DNA from: Rebecca billardiae RCC1528
Taxonomy: Eukaryota; Haptophyta
Direction: 5' to 3'
Assembly: GCA_965240325.2 (NCBI GenBank)
Contig: OZ251249.1
Coordinates: 124,001-188,000, forward strand
Length of the DNA stretch: 64,000 nt
The notes beneath the pieces are model-generated. The model did not search any database. It worked only from the letters and a program-made list of their open reading frames with translations, and was not told the origin of the DNA. Position 1 is the stretch's first letter; the number at the start of each line of letters is the position of its first letter. Shown in pieces: positions 46,596-55,063 of the stretch. A program made the position numbers and the translations under genes.

Positions 46596-49500
46596 TTCAG
46601 GGGCATCGCCAGGCTGGCACTGCCAGGCAGACAAGTGAGCAGGCTGCAGCGGGAAGGCCACAGGCGAGGGGCTCAGGCAACAGGGCTGAGGAACGTTCGC
46701 TCACAATCGCCTGTGGGAACGTAGGGGGCATGGCAGGCTTGACACGCAGGGCAAGACTGCAGAGCATCCTGGACACCAAGCGCTGGGACATCGTTCTGCT
46801 CCAAGAGACCGCACTCACTAGAGACAAAGCCACTCAGGACATCCTTAGTGGCTATACGACCTACCACGACCCAATGCCCCCCAACTCGTGCTCAGGCAGA
46901 GGAGTGGCAATAGCAGTGCGGAAGGATGGCAGGCTGCCTCTCTCCAGGCTGGAGGTGACCCGAAGCGGCACTGAAGGCGGCCAGGACACTGCCGGATACA
47001 TGCTCCAGGGGCGCCTGGTCTTCACCACCGCCAGGGGTACCAGCTTTGTGGTGGAGGCCACATCCTTCTACATCCCCCCTAACAGTAACCGCAACAGAGC
47101 AACTATACTGCCATGGGTAACAGAAGTCCTCCGCACGGGCACCCCGCTACACACGGGCCGACAAGATCTCCTCAGGCTTGCAGGAGGGGACGCCAATGGC
47201 ACTTGGGAGGTCGGCGAGGCACTTAGGCGGCTCGACACAACACGCGCGTTCACCGCTCACCGACCAGGGGATTTCAAAGCGGCCATGGAGACAGTGACTG
47301 ACCTTCACAACATGAAACCAACCGGCAGTTTCAACCCTGCCACCGAATACACCCACTCGAGTGGCAACACCCTGGCCCGACTGGACTACATATTCACCAA
47401 CATGGCAGAGCTAACGCAACACTTTTGGCACTCGGACCCTCTCCTGGAGGACGCATGCATCCCTGCGCTCCCCAACGGGGACGGGAGCACCCACCATTTT
47501 ATCCAGGGTAGAATCCCACTGCACAAGCTGCGGGGGGCCACCAGGCCTGTGGTCCACGAGCTCTACAGGCCATACAGGTTCTACATAAACCTGGCACACG
47601 GAGAGACGGTCAAGGAACTCAAAGCCGCATTATCCGACCCCGTAGAGAGCGACATCAGGCGGCTGGACGACGTCCACACCCATGCACACCTGTTCGCAGC
47701 CCCAGTTGCGACGATTACTGCAGCTCCGCCACAAGTGGTGAGCGACATGGAGGAAGCCCTCCCTGCCGTCCTGGAGTGGCTCGCCTCCGTAGCAACTGAC
47801 AGAGTCACGTCTGCACTCGACTCCAGCCAGCAGCCACGGGAGACCACAGTAGCCCCTGGCAGGCGGGCCCCCAAAGCGATCGCGCCGAATGCCCTCAGGG
47901 ATTTCAAACTGGGGAATGCGTACCGCCGCCAGGTCGCAGTGATCACCAGGCTGCAGCAAATCCGCCCAGGTGCTAGCGAGCAGCACGGGGAAGTGCACAC
48001 AGGCTTCAGGTACAGCAGCCACAGCAGGCATGGGCGACTTGCGGAGCCGGTGCGCCTGGCAAAAGCACTGGACAGTTATGAATCGGCACTGACTACCGCA
48101 AACGCCCCCCCTGAGGGTATGCCCCAGCTGCTCGGCTTGCCTTTCCCCACCCTGGAGGCCATCTACCAGGCTGGGCCCGCCTCGACAGCACAGTGGCTGT
48201 CGGAACTGAAAGCACGACAAGCCTTGCACCAAAATGAATACGAGCTCCTGCAGCGCGAGCACGAGGACACTCTTGCCAAGGACAGGACGAGAAAAATCCA
48301 AGACGACATGCGGAGGAAATGCACCCGCCACTTTCGCAAAATGCTCTTCCCCAAATCAAACCATGCTGGATTCGAGATGATGATGCTCAATGACCTGGAC
48401 GCTGGCAGTGGGAAAATTACCTCCGACCCAAGCAAAATCAAACGATACGCAGAGGCGCACACGGCGAACAACGTGGGGACAGCGCCGAGCTGCAGGCAGG
48501 GGCCTGCCATAGAGGATACAAATGAAGCAGTCTGGGAAGAGATCCAAAGCAGATGGACTCCGGCCCAGCGAGCGCTGGAAAGCTCCCTGCTGGACCTGGA
48601 AGGCCTGCGCTCCCTCCTGGCAAAAGCTGACTCGAACGCTGCCCCTGGTTTGGACGGGATCCAAGTATGCGCCTTGAAACTCTTGATAAAGATCAACAAA
48701 GCCTTTGAAGGCATCTTGGTCAACATCGTCAACACAATCCTCCGCGCAGCGGCTGTACCAGCCCACCTCAAAGACGCAGAGCTTGCCTACTTCTACAAAG
48801 GCAAAGGGGACCCTCACGATCTGAACAATTATAGGGGAGTGGCACTCCAAAGCACTGTGTACAAACTGGCGGCAGCACACAGGGCGAGATGCATCCAGTC
48901 GATCTGTGACCAGCTGGGTCTGATCTCGCCGGAACAAGCAGCAGCGAGCAAGCACGGGCAGCCGGAGCTCCAAGTGGCGGCACTGGTGGCAGCCATGACC
49001 CATGCCAAGGCCAGTTCTGCCGAGATCCACGTCACTACATGTGATATAAGCAAGGCCTTTGACAGAGTGCCCCATGAGTCGCTGAGGAAGGCCCTTCTCC
49101 TGCACGGCTTCTCCGCCCAACTAATTGATGAACTTGACCGACTGGACGCTCACTCTGTGGCCACCACCAGGACCCCCTATGGCCACACTGACAAAGTGCC
49201 GATACTGCGTGGGTGCAAGCAAGGCTGCCCGCTAAGTCCCATAAAATTCTGTCTCTTCATGAACATGTTCATTGCATCCTACTCAGCCAGCCACCCTGAC
49301 CATGGATACTCGTTTCCAGCCGCCAGGCATGACGCTGGCGCAGGAGACTCCCTGAAGGTGCGCATCTTGGGGTACATGGACGACATAGCTTTCCTTGCAG
49401 AGTCAGAGACGGACAGCGCCGCCCAAGTGCGCGCACTGGGACTATTCCTCAGCGCTCACTGCATGGCACTCAACCCCTCGAAGTGTGTGCACGCAAAGAA

Positions 49501-52500
49501 AGGAAGGGGCAGAGGGGCGCACGGCGCGCCTCCTCTGCCCCCCCTCCGCGTTGAGATAGCCGGTGAGCAGGCCACTGTCCCCTCCATCGGACCAGACACC
49601 CACTTTGAGTACCTCGGATACGTCCTCACCCTCCACCTCGATTGGTCAAGGCACGCCGCAAAACTGGAGACAAAGCTGCGCGCGGCCTCCTGGAAAGTGG
49701 CAGTAGCGGCCAGGGACCCGGCCTGCCACACTGTGACCACAGGCACTCTCCTCCAGCATGATGTGGTCTCTGTGGCAGGCTACTACCTGGCTGCGAGCGA
49801 TGTGCGCCGCTACGGCATCACAGACAAAATGCGCGCCATCGTGATGGACATCGTGTGGGGCAGAGCTGGTCTCCCGCCCTCCGCGGCCCGCATAGCAGGC
49901 AGTGGGCCAGCCCCCAGCATGGGGATAGGCCCGGAGGAGCCGAGCGCCCTGCAGGCCGGGGTGCAAGCGGCTGCCCTCCTTCGGACTGCCAACAGCCCCA
50001 CACAAGTGGGCCTGCTCACCAGGACCTGCCTGGAGGCACACCGACAACAACCGGCCAACGGAACACTGGCGCCCCCTGCAGTGAGAGGCGGAATGGAGGC
50101 CCTGTCGCTCGCGCCCAGGGGCACAGAGCCATGGCTGCTGGCCTGCTCCGCAACACTGGCCAACCTGACCCTGCGAGAGGCCTGCAGGTCCCCCCTCATC
50201 CCTAGCAGGGCCTCTGATCAGGAGAGACTCGTGGAGCTGTTAGCGGACTGGGACGCGCGGGACTACGCAGCCCTGGGCGACACCCCCATGGGCACCCTGC
50301 TGCAGGCTGCAAGTGCAGGGGGAGACGGCCAGCCTAGCCTGATGGAGCGCAGCATCCTGAGCGATAATGGCACGTCCATGGAACGCCTGCTCAACGCACA
50401 GGGCACCCCAGCTCTCAGCCATCTCACACACACTGGCAGCAGCATGGTGTGGACGGCTGTGCAGCACCACGCAGGAGCTGCGGAAGCAATGGCAGGCCTC
50501 ATTGTCCGCACTGCGGTAAAACTGGCCACGAGCCCCGCAAATTTCCTGTACACCGCCCATCTGCAGGAAGCCAGAACGGCCGCCTATGAGGCAGATGTGC
50601 CCACTGCACCAGCAGACGTGACCCAGGCAGCAGCCACCGTCACAGCGGGGGTAGATGGGTCGTACAAGCCAGACACAGCCACAGGGGCCGCTGGGGCCGC
50701 CTACATTGTACATGCCCGTGGCACAGGCCGGCTGCGAGACCAGGAGTGCGTGCGCCTGGCAAGTGCCACATACCACGGGCAGCAGACTGCAGCCAACTCG
50801 GAGGTGGCATCTGCCACACTCCTCACCAAACTCCTGGCTGGCCTACCAGGTAGCACCATTCATGTCAGCTGGGACTGCGACGATGCACTCAAGCACCTCC
50901 TCTGGGCCAGGCCAGCGTTGGACTCCGCAGCAGGGGGCCAGGCAGCCCAGCCAAATACCACCCGCCCCCCAGGCTGGGAGCCCAGAATGAGCAAGAATCA
51001 GGCCCACAACCCGCACATGTCCAGGCTCCTGCATGTGATTGACGAGTGCTCTCGCGGCACCACCTGGATGTACTACCCCCAAATGAGCGGCCACTCACGC
51101 GGAAGGGGTGGACCATCACTGGACGATATGGTGCGCGAAATTCTCCAGCCGGAACCGGACGCGTCGGGCGGCACCTACACAGTGCCCCCTCCCCAGCTGG
51201 CATCGCTGCGCAGAGCCACCAGGGCCTTCGTGGGCACCGAACCTTCCTCCGAAGACGTGGACCGCACTGTATGCAACCTGTGTGCGGACTGGGCAGCCAA
51301 GCGAGTGGCTGTAGATGGCATGGACCCATCACACATGCTAGGAAAGAACGTCTGGCTCCCTGCAGCATATGGGCTGGTGGACACTGCAGGGGCTCTCCTG
51401 CAGTCAGGGCCCCTCCCCGTCAGGAGGCTGGTAATAGAGCGCGCCCGCAGAGCAGCCCTGGAGGCGCGCCTGGATCCCACCCCTGGCAACGACGAGTCCC
51501 CCGAACAGGCGGCAGAGAGGCAGCGCAGGAGCGCCAAGTACGCCATCAAGATGGGGGACGACTCCCTACACACCCAGGAATCCACCCTCTCGCTGCGGAA
51601 CCAGTTCACCAAGCCAGAGCGCCTCACCAAGTTCGTCCTCAGGTGCTGCGTCGGGGCGCTGGAGTATAATCAAGATGCTGCAGGGGCCAACCCAGGATTG
51701 GATGCAGTCCCATATAGCCAGCAATGGCCGGACTGCACGCTGGGCACCGACTGTCTGTTCTGCCTCGAGGCAGGATCGGACGCCCCTGGGCCGGACTCTG
51801 CCACGCACGTCTTCTGTGACTGCCCCCACGCCGACGCCAGGAGCATGGCACAGCATAGCATCATCCGGATGCTTGACAAGCGCACTGGCGGCAGGATGCC
51901 GATGCAAGACAGGCAAGACCTGGCAGAGCAGGCTACAGCCCACCGGCACTACTATGCGGGCCAGATCCCCAAGGCAGTAGTGGCAGCCGCCCAGGAGAGC
52001 GCAAAACAGTACCCCTGGCGGACCGCGCGGGACGGGGGAGACAGTAACAGCGCCTCTGCCGATGCAGACCAGTCAGACGAGCAGGATGGCCAGCCAGCCG
52101 GGCGGGACGGCAGCTACAAGGTGGGAAGCTTACACTCTACCATCGTCAGCGTCACCACCCACATCCACCACAAGCGCCTCGAGCTAGCTACAGCTGGGAC
52201 GGAGGGCCGCCAGCGCCGGTACGACCTCGCGCACTTCCTCACCGCTCTCCGCCGCGGCCGCCTCACAGGGGGAGCGAGCCCCAGAGATGGGCAGACCCAG
52301 GGATCGTCCGCCAGCGGCCCAAGACTCACACCCTCCCCTGACCGAACACAGGGCCCCCGACCCCCATCAAGCAGCCAGGAGGGCCCAGCAGGGGGGCGCC
52401 AGCCCCCGGCCGGCAGCAGGGCCCCTCCACCCCCTGGCCCACTGGCCCAGCAGGAACCTGGCCAACAGGCCCTCAATGCCTACTATGCAGCAGCTGAACT

Positions 52501-53071
52501 GCAGGATGCTGACGTCGATGGCACTGGTGCCAACTGCGGGTTCCTTGCGGTACTGGGCGTCACCCGCGCAGGGGCCCGCGAAGACCCAGCAGGGGCAACC
52601 AGGAGCGCCCAGGCACTGAGGCAAGCCACCGTACAGCACGCCCTGTCCCTGAGTGCGCAGCACCAGGGGGTCCTGGCGGCCGCAGTGGCCCTCCAGCCGG
52701 CCCACCTCGAGCCCGATGGGAGCGCACAGAGGGCAGCAGCAGCGGCTGCCACCCTGGGCACGGTTCGAGAGGCTGGCACCCCGTTGGCAGATGCACTCCT
52801 CCCCTGTGTGGCAGCAGGGGCGAACACCACAGTCGTCCTGGTCACCAGAGACCCTCACACCGGCGCCCCTCTTCGTATGGTCCAGGTCTTCCACAGCCCA
52901 GGCTCCCCCCAGTACAACCGGCACGACCCGCTGCACATTGAGGTGCTACCCTGGCCCCAAGTGGCCACCAGGCTGGCAGCGGGCGCACTCGGACAGACCA
53001 GGGTCATCTCTCACTGGAGAGGCCATTACAGGACCACAGTCCCAAGGGCACTGCCAGGTCAGGCCCACTGA
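46592..53071 (+). CDS. LINE ORF2: APE endonuclease, reverse transcriptase, RNase H, OTU-like protease
   Basis: 2159 residues. Residues of about 35-310 are an APE-type endonuclease that nicks target DNA: C-G-N-V-G-G-M, L-L-Q-E-T-A-L, G-G-D-A-N-G-T-W, L-A-R-L-D-Y-I-F-T and G-S-T-H-H-F. The RT has motif A T-C-D-I-S-K-A-F-D (D818), a G-C-K-Q-G-C-P-L-S-P-I block and Y-M-D-D (928-931). RNase H follows with D1355, E1404, D1428 and D1566. A Cys/His cluster (C-T-L-G-T-D-C-L-F-C...H-V-F-C-D-C) resembles a zinc site. After a Pro/Gly-rich linker, the last 190 residues look like an OTU cysteine protease: D1974-x-x-G-x-G-A-N-C1982-G-F near the start and G-H2145-Y-R-T-T-V near the end. All key residues are present, so it may be active. 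Confidence 0.9.
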   Translation: MIQGHRQAGTARQTSEQAAAGRPQARGSGNRAEERSLTIACGNVGGMAGLTRRARLQSILDTKRWDIVLLQETALTRDKATQDILSGYTTYHDPMPPNSCSGRGVAIAVRKDGRLPLSRLEVTRSGTEGGQDTAGYMLQGRLVFTTARGTSFVVEATSFYIPPNSNRNRATILPWVTEVLRTGTPLHTGRQDLLRLAGGDANGTWEVGEALRRLDTTRAFTAHRPGDFKAAMETVTDLHNMKPTGSFNPATEYTHSSGNTLARLDYIFTNMAELTQHFWHSDPLLEDACIPALPNGDGSTHHFIQGRIPLHKLRGATRPVVHELYRPYRFYINLAHGETVKELKAALSDPVESDIRRLDDVHTHAHLFAAPVATITAAPPQVVSDMEEALPAVLEWLASVATDRVTSALDSSQQPRETTVAPGRRAPKAIAPNALRDFKLGNAYRRQVAVITRLQQIRPGASEQHGEVHTGFRYSSHSRHGRLAEPVRLAKALDSYESALTTANAPPEGMPQLLGLPFPTLEAIYQAGPASTAQWLSELKARQALHQNEYELLQREHEDTLAKDRTRKIQDDMRRKCTRHFRKMLFPKSNHAGFEMMMLNDLDAGSGKITSDPSKIKRYAEAHTANNVGTAPSCRQGPAIEDTNEAVWEEIQSRWTPAQRALESSLLDLEGLRSLLAKADSNAAPGLDGIQVCALKLLIKINKAFEGILVNIVNTILRAAAVPAHLKDAELAYFYKGKGDPHDLNNYRGVALQSTVYKLAAAHRARCIQSICDQLGLISPEQAAASKHGQPELQVAALVAAMTHAKASSAEIHVTTCDISKAFDRVPHESLRKALLLHGFSAQLIDELDRLDAHSVATTRTPYGHTDKVPILRGCKQGCPLSPIKFCLFMNMFIASYSASHPDHGYSFPAARHDAGAGDSLKVRILGYMDDIAFLAESETDSAAQVRALGLFLSAHCMALNPSKCVHAKKGRGRGAHGAPPLPPLRVEIAGEQATVPSIGPDTHFEYLGYVLTLHLDWSRHAAKLETKLRAASWKVAVAARDPACHTVTTGTLLQHDVVSVAGYYLAASDVRRYGITDKMRAIVMDIVWGRAGLPPSAARIAGSGPAPSMGIGPEEPSALQAGVQAAALLRTANSPTQVGLLTRTCLEAHRQQPANGTLAPPAVRGGMEALSLAPRGTEPWLLACSATLANLTLREACRSPLIPSRASDQERLVELLADWDARDYAALGDTPMGTLLQAASAGGDGQPSLMERSILSDNGTSMERLLNAQGTPALSHLTHTGSSMVWTAVQHHAGAAEAMAGLIVRTAVKLATSPANFLYTAHLQEARTAAYEADVPTAPADVTQAAATVTAGVDGSYKPDTATGAAGAAYIVHARGTGRLRDQECVRLASATYHGQQTAANSEVASATLLTKLLAGLPGSTIHVSWDCDDALKHLLWARPALDSAAGGQAAQPNTTRPPGWEPRMSKNQAHNPHMSRLLHVIDECSRGTTWMYYPQMSGHSRGRGGPSLDDMVREILQPEPDASGGTYTVPPPQLASLRRATRAFVGTEPSSEDVDRTVCNLCADWAAKRVAVDGMDPSHMLGKNVWLPAAYGLVDTAGALLQSGPLPVRRLVIERARRAALEARLDPTPGNDESPEQAAERQRRSAKYAIKMGDDSLHTQESTLSLRNQFTKPERLTKFVLRCCVGALEYNQDAAGANPGLDAVPYSQQWPDCTLGTDCLFCLEAGSDAPGPDSATHVFCDCPHADARSMAQHSIIRMLDKRTGGRMPMQDRQDLAEQATAHRHYYAGQIPKAVVAAAQESAKQYPWRTARDGGDSNSASADADQSDEQDGQPAGRDGSYKVGSLHSTIVSVTTHIHHKRLELATAGTEGRQRRYDLAHFLTALRRGRLTGGASPRDGQTQGSSASGPRLTPSPDRTQGPRPPSSSQEGPAGGRQPPAGSRAPPPPGPLAQQEPGQQALNAYYAAAELQDADVDGTGANCGFLAVLGVTRAGAREDPAGATRSAQALRQATVQHALSLSAQHQGVLAAAVALQPAHLEPDGSAQRAAAAAATLGTVREAGTPLADALLPCVAAGANTTVVLVTRDPHTGAPLRMVQVFHSPGSPQYNRHDPLHIEVLPWPQVATRLAAGALGQTRVISHWRGHYRTTVPRALPGQAH

Positions 53072-53143
53072 GGCCACGGGCCCGCAGGCAGAACTCAGGC
53101 TGGCCAGAGGCCCCTGCTGGGGAGGGTGGGGGAACTGCCCAAG

Positions 53144-53174
<31 letters not shown>

Positions 53175-53254
53175 AGGAGGACGAGCTCAACCAGAACCAC
53201 CAGGCCCAGCAGAGACACGACCATCCCCCACAAGTACCGGAACCAGTCCCCGAC
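53072..53254 (+). other. LINE 3' UTR start, with poly-G tract
   Basis: Twenty-seven consecutive G residues lie at 53148-53174. The tract may be longer or shorter in reality because of sequencing limits. Confidence 0.7.
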
Positions 53255-53660
53255 GGCGAGTCCAACTACTACTAACTTCGGCGAGTCCAACTACTACAAA
53301 CTTCGGCGAGTCCAACTACTACTAACTTCGGCGAGTCCAACTACTACTAACCTCGGTGAGTCCAACTACTACTACTAACTTCGGCGAGTCCAACTACTAC
53401 TAACTTCGGCGAGTCCAACTACTACTAACTTCGGCGAGTCCAACTACTACTAACTTCGGCGAGTCCAACTACGACTACTAACTTCGGCGAGTCCAACTAC
53501 TACTAACTTCGGCGAGTCCAACTACTACTAACTTCGGCGAGTCCAACTACTACTAACTCAGGCGAGTCCAACTACTACTAACTTCGGCGAGTCCAACTAC
53601 TACCAACTTCGGCGAGTCCAACTACTACTAACTCAGGCGAGTCCAACTACTATTAACTTC
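53255..53660 (+). repeat. 25-bp minisatellite in the LINE tail
   Basis: About 16 units of GAGTCCAACTACTACTAACT plus TCGGC, with occasional changes (CTCAGGC, an extra ACT, CTACGACTACTA). 3'-terminal tandem repeats are common in LINE clades and may help recognition by the reverse transcriptase. Confidence 0.93.
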
Positions 53661-53947
53661 GGCCACAACATCACCCACCAGCTGCTGACCAAGAACAGGC
53701 TACACCATCGTCCACCATGACCTGCCACTGACCAAGTAGGCGACGACATCATCCGCACCAGCTGCTGACCAAGTAGGGGACGGCCTGGCCGACGCCAACA
53801 TGCTCACTCGCCTTTGATTTCGTACCCATGCACTTCCTGGTGGGCCTGACGACGTCCGGACGACGACAACAACGACATCCGCCATGGGGACCAACATCAA
53901 CGCGCTCACACCACTGCCACTGCTGCAAGCTTCGACCAGTACCACTA
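53661..53947 (+). other. LINE 3' UTR, distal part
   Basis: It contains a CAGCTGCTGACCAAG string twice (near 53,680 and 53,759) and GACGAC-type triplets like those at 1.9-2.1 kb. No ORF of note. Confidence 0.5.
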
Positions 53948-54001
53948 CAGACGAATCAGGAGAGCTGCGCCCTCGTGCCTGTGTCTTTAAATCATAGAAT
54001 T
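53948..54001 (+). repeat. Terminal 54 nt of the LINE, repeated at 2109-2162
   Basis: Ends ATCATAGAATT with no poly-A. Identical to 2109-2162. The sequence beyond each copy differs, so this is the likely 3' terminus of the family. Confidence 0.7.
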
Positions 54002-54051
54002 AGTCCAGACGTGAACGTCTCCGCCCACACACGGCGTTTGGCCCGACGACG

Positions 54052-54357
54052 ATGGCGCGCTCGTTCATCGAGGAGACGTTCTGCCCGAACAGGCTCTCGC
54101 AGGCGCTCTGGCTGCTCGGCGCCGTGATGGTCATCACCGGCGCAAGCATCCTCATCGCGGCGGCCAGCGGCCACACGTGGCAGCAGCACCGCGCAACCGA
54201 CCAGAACGTCGGCTGGACGCTGCTGCTCGTGCCCACCGGGCTGTTCGTGGCTGGTGGGCTGCTGGTGGGCTCGAACAAGTGCTGGGATGCGTACAGGGCG
54301 GCGCGCGAGCGCCCGCCCAGGCAGCAGCCCAAGCAGCCGCCGCCGACCGCAGTATGA
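54052..54357 (+). CDS. Small two-helix membrane protein, possibly with a further exon
   Basis: 101 residues from ATG 54052. Two hydrophobic segments (Q-A-L-W-L-L-G-A-V-M-V-I-T-G-A-S-I-L-I and G-W-T-L-L-L-V-P-T-G-L-F-V-A-G-G-L) are followed by a charged tail ending Q-P-P-P-T-A-V. The family is unknown. A Pro/Ala-rich frame at 54566-54830 has similar style and could be a second exon, because the stop TGA overlaps a GTATGA that might act as a donor. It starts only 51 bp after the LINE end, so the LINE has inserted into its promoter. Confidence 0.55.
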   Translation: MARSFIEETFCPNRLSQALWLLGAVMVITGASILIAAASGHTWQQHRATDQNVGWTLLLVPTGLFVAGGLLVGSNKCWDAYRAARERPPRQQPKQPPPTAV

Positions 54358-54565
54358 CGCGCAGGCTGCGTGCGCGGCCTGCCCGTGGGAGCGAGCGCAC
54401 GCGTGGGCGGCCTTGGCCCGAACGCAGCTCGCCCCTTCCCATGCGCTCCGCAGGCCCGTGCGGGTCACTGCCCCATCATGCCAGCTGTCGGTCCGAATCG
54501 CCGCCCGTGGCTCTGCGGCCGCCGCCGGCCACCGCCAGTGACGCCCGGCGGCCCTGGGCCCGCCG

Positions 54566-55063
54566 GTGGCGCCTGAGCCGGGACCGGCGCCGGTTGTCAC
54601 GCCGCCACTCTCGCGGGCCGCGGCCCCGGTGATGGCGGCGGACGCGAGCGCCGTCGCCTACCGGGCCGCGCCGCCGGACGGCCCTGCCGTCTGGCAGGCA
54701 CCGTATGCTGCGGCACCAGTATACGCGGAGTCTGTGTCGGGGGCTCCGACGCTGACGCACTTCATTCAGGTGCCTCTAGCACGAGCGGTGGCTCGCGGCG
54801 CAGCAGTGCCTGACAGCGCCCGCCAACAGTGTCACAAGCGCGCTTATCACTACTACGACGACTTACGCCGGCTCCATCAGTCAGCTATATACCGTATAGT
54901 GCTGACTACTAATGACCGGACTGTCGTATACGGTATCACAGTGAACAGATGGACCTCAAAATGTGTACTTCAGAAGCCCGCCTTGAGCGGCCACGAAGGG
55001 CACAATGGCGGATTGCGGCGGCCCGCCGCCATCCCTCAGTGCCCGCCCATCAGGTGTCCATGA
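54566..55063 (+). CDS. Doubtful frame, possible C-terminal exon of the preceding gene
   Basis: 165 codons. The first 85 residues have protein-like repeats of P-V-Y, A-P-V and A-Y with GC-rich third positions (A-A-D-A-S-A-V-A-Y, W-Q-A-P-Y-A-A-A-P-V-Y-A-E). The remainder looks like translated non-coding DNA. No domain. Confidence 0.2.
   Translation: MAPEPGPAPVVTPPLSRAAAPVMAADASAVAYRAAPPDGPAVWQAPYAAAPVYAESVSGAPTLTHFIQVPLARAVARGAAVPDSARQQCHKRAYHYYDDLRRLHQSAIYRIVLTTNDRTVVYGITVNRWTSKCVLQKPALSGHEGHNGGLRRPAAIPQCPPIRCP

Larger units (their letters stand above)
44860..54001 (+). mobile_element. Non-LTR retrotransposon (LINE), apparently full length
   Basis: Two long overlapping ORFs are followed by a 0.9-kb tail with a poly-G tract, a 25-bp minisatellite and a terminal 54 nt that recurs at 2109-2162. 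Both ORFs are open throughout, so the copy is young. The base composition is visibly less GC-rich and richer in A than the host genes, with CA-rich codons. The 5' boundary is approximate. The domain order APE endonuclease-RT-RNase H-protease is close to the algal Dualen/RandI type, but I find no clear restriction-like endonuclease. Confidence 0.85.

Noticed and set aside
53148-53174. Poly-G tract as a functional quadruplex element
   Set aside because: Homopolymer length is unreliable, and a single run gives no evidence of function. It is recorded only as a repeat.
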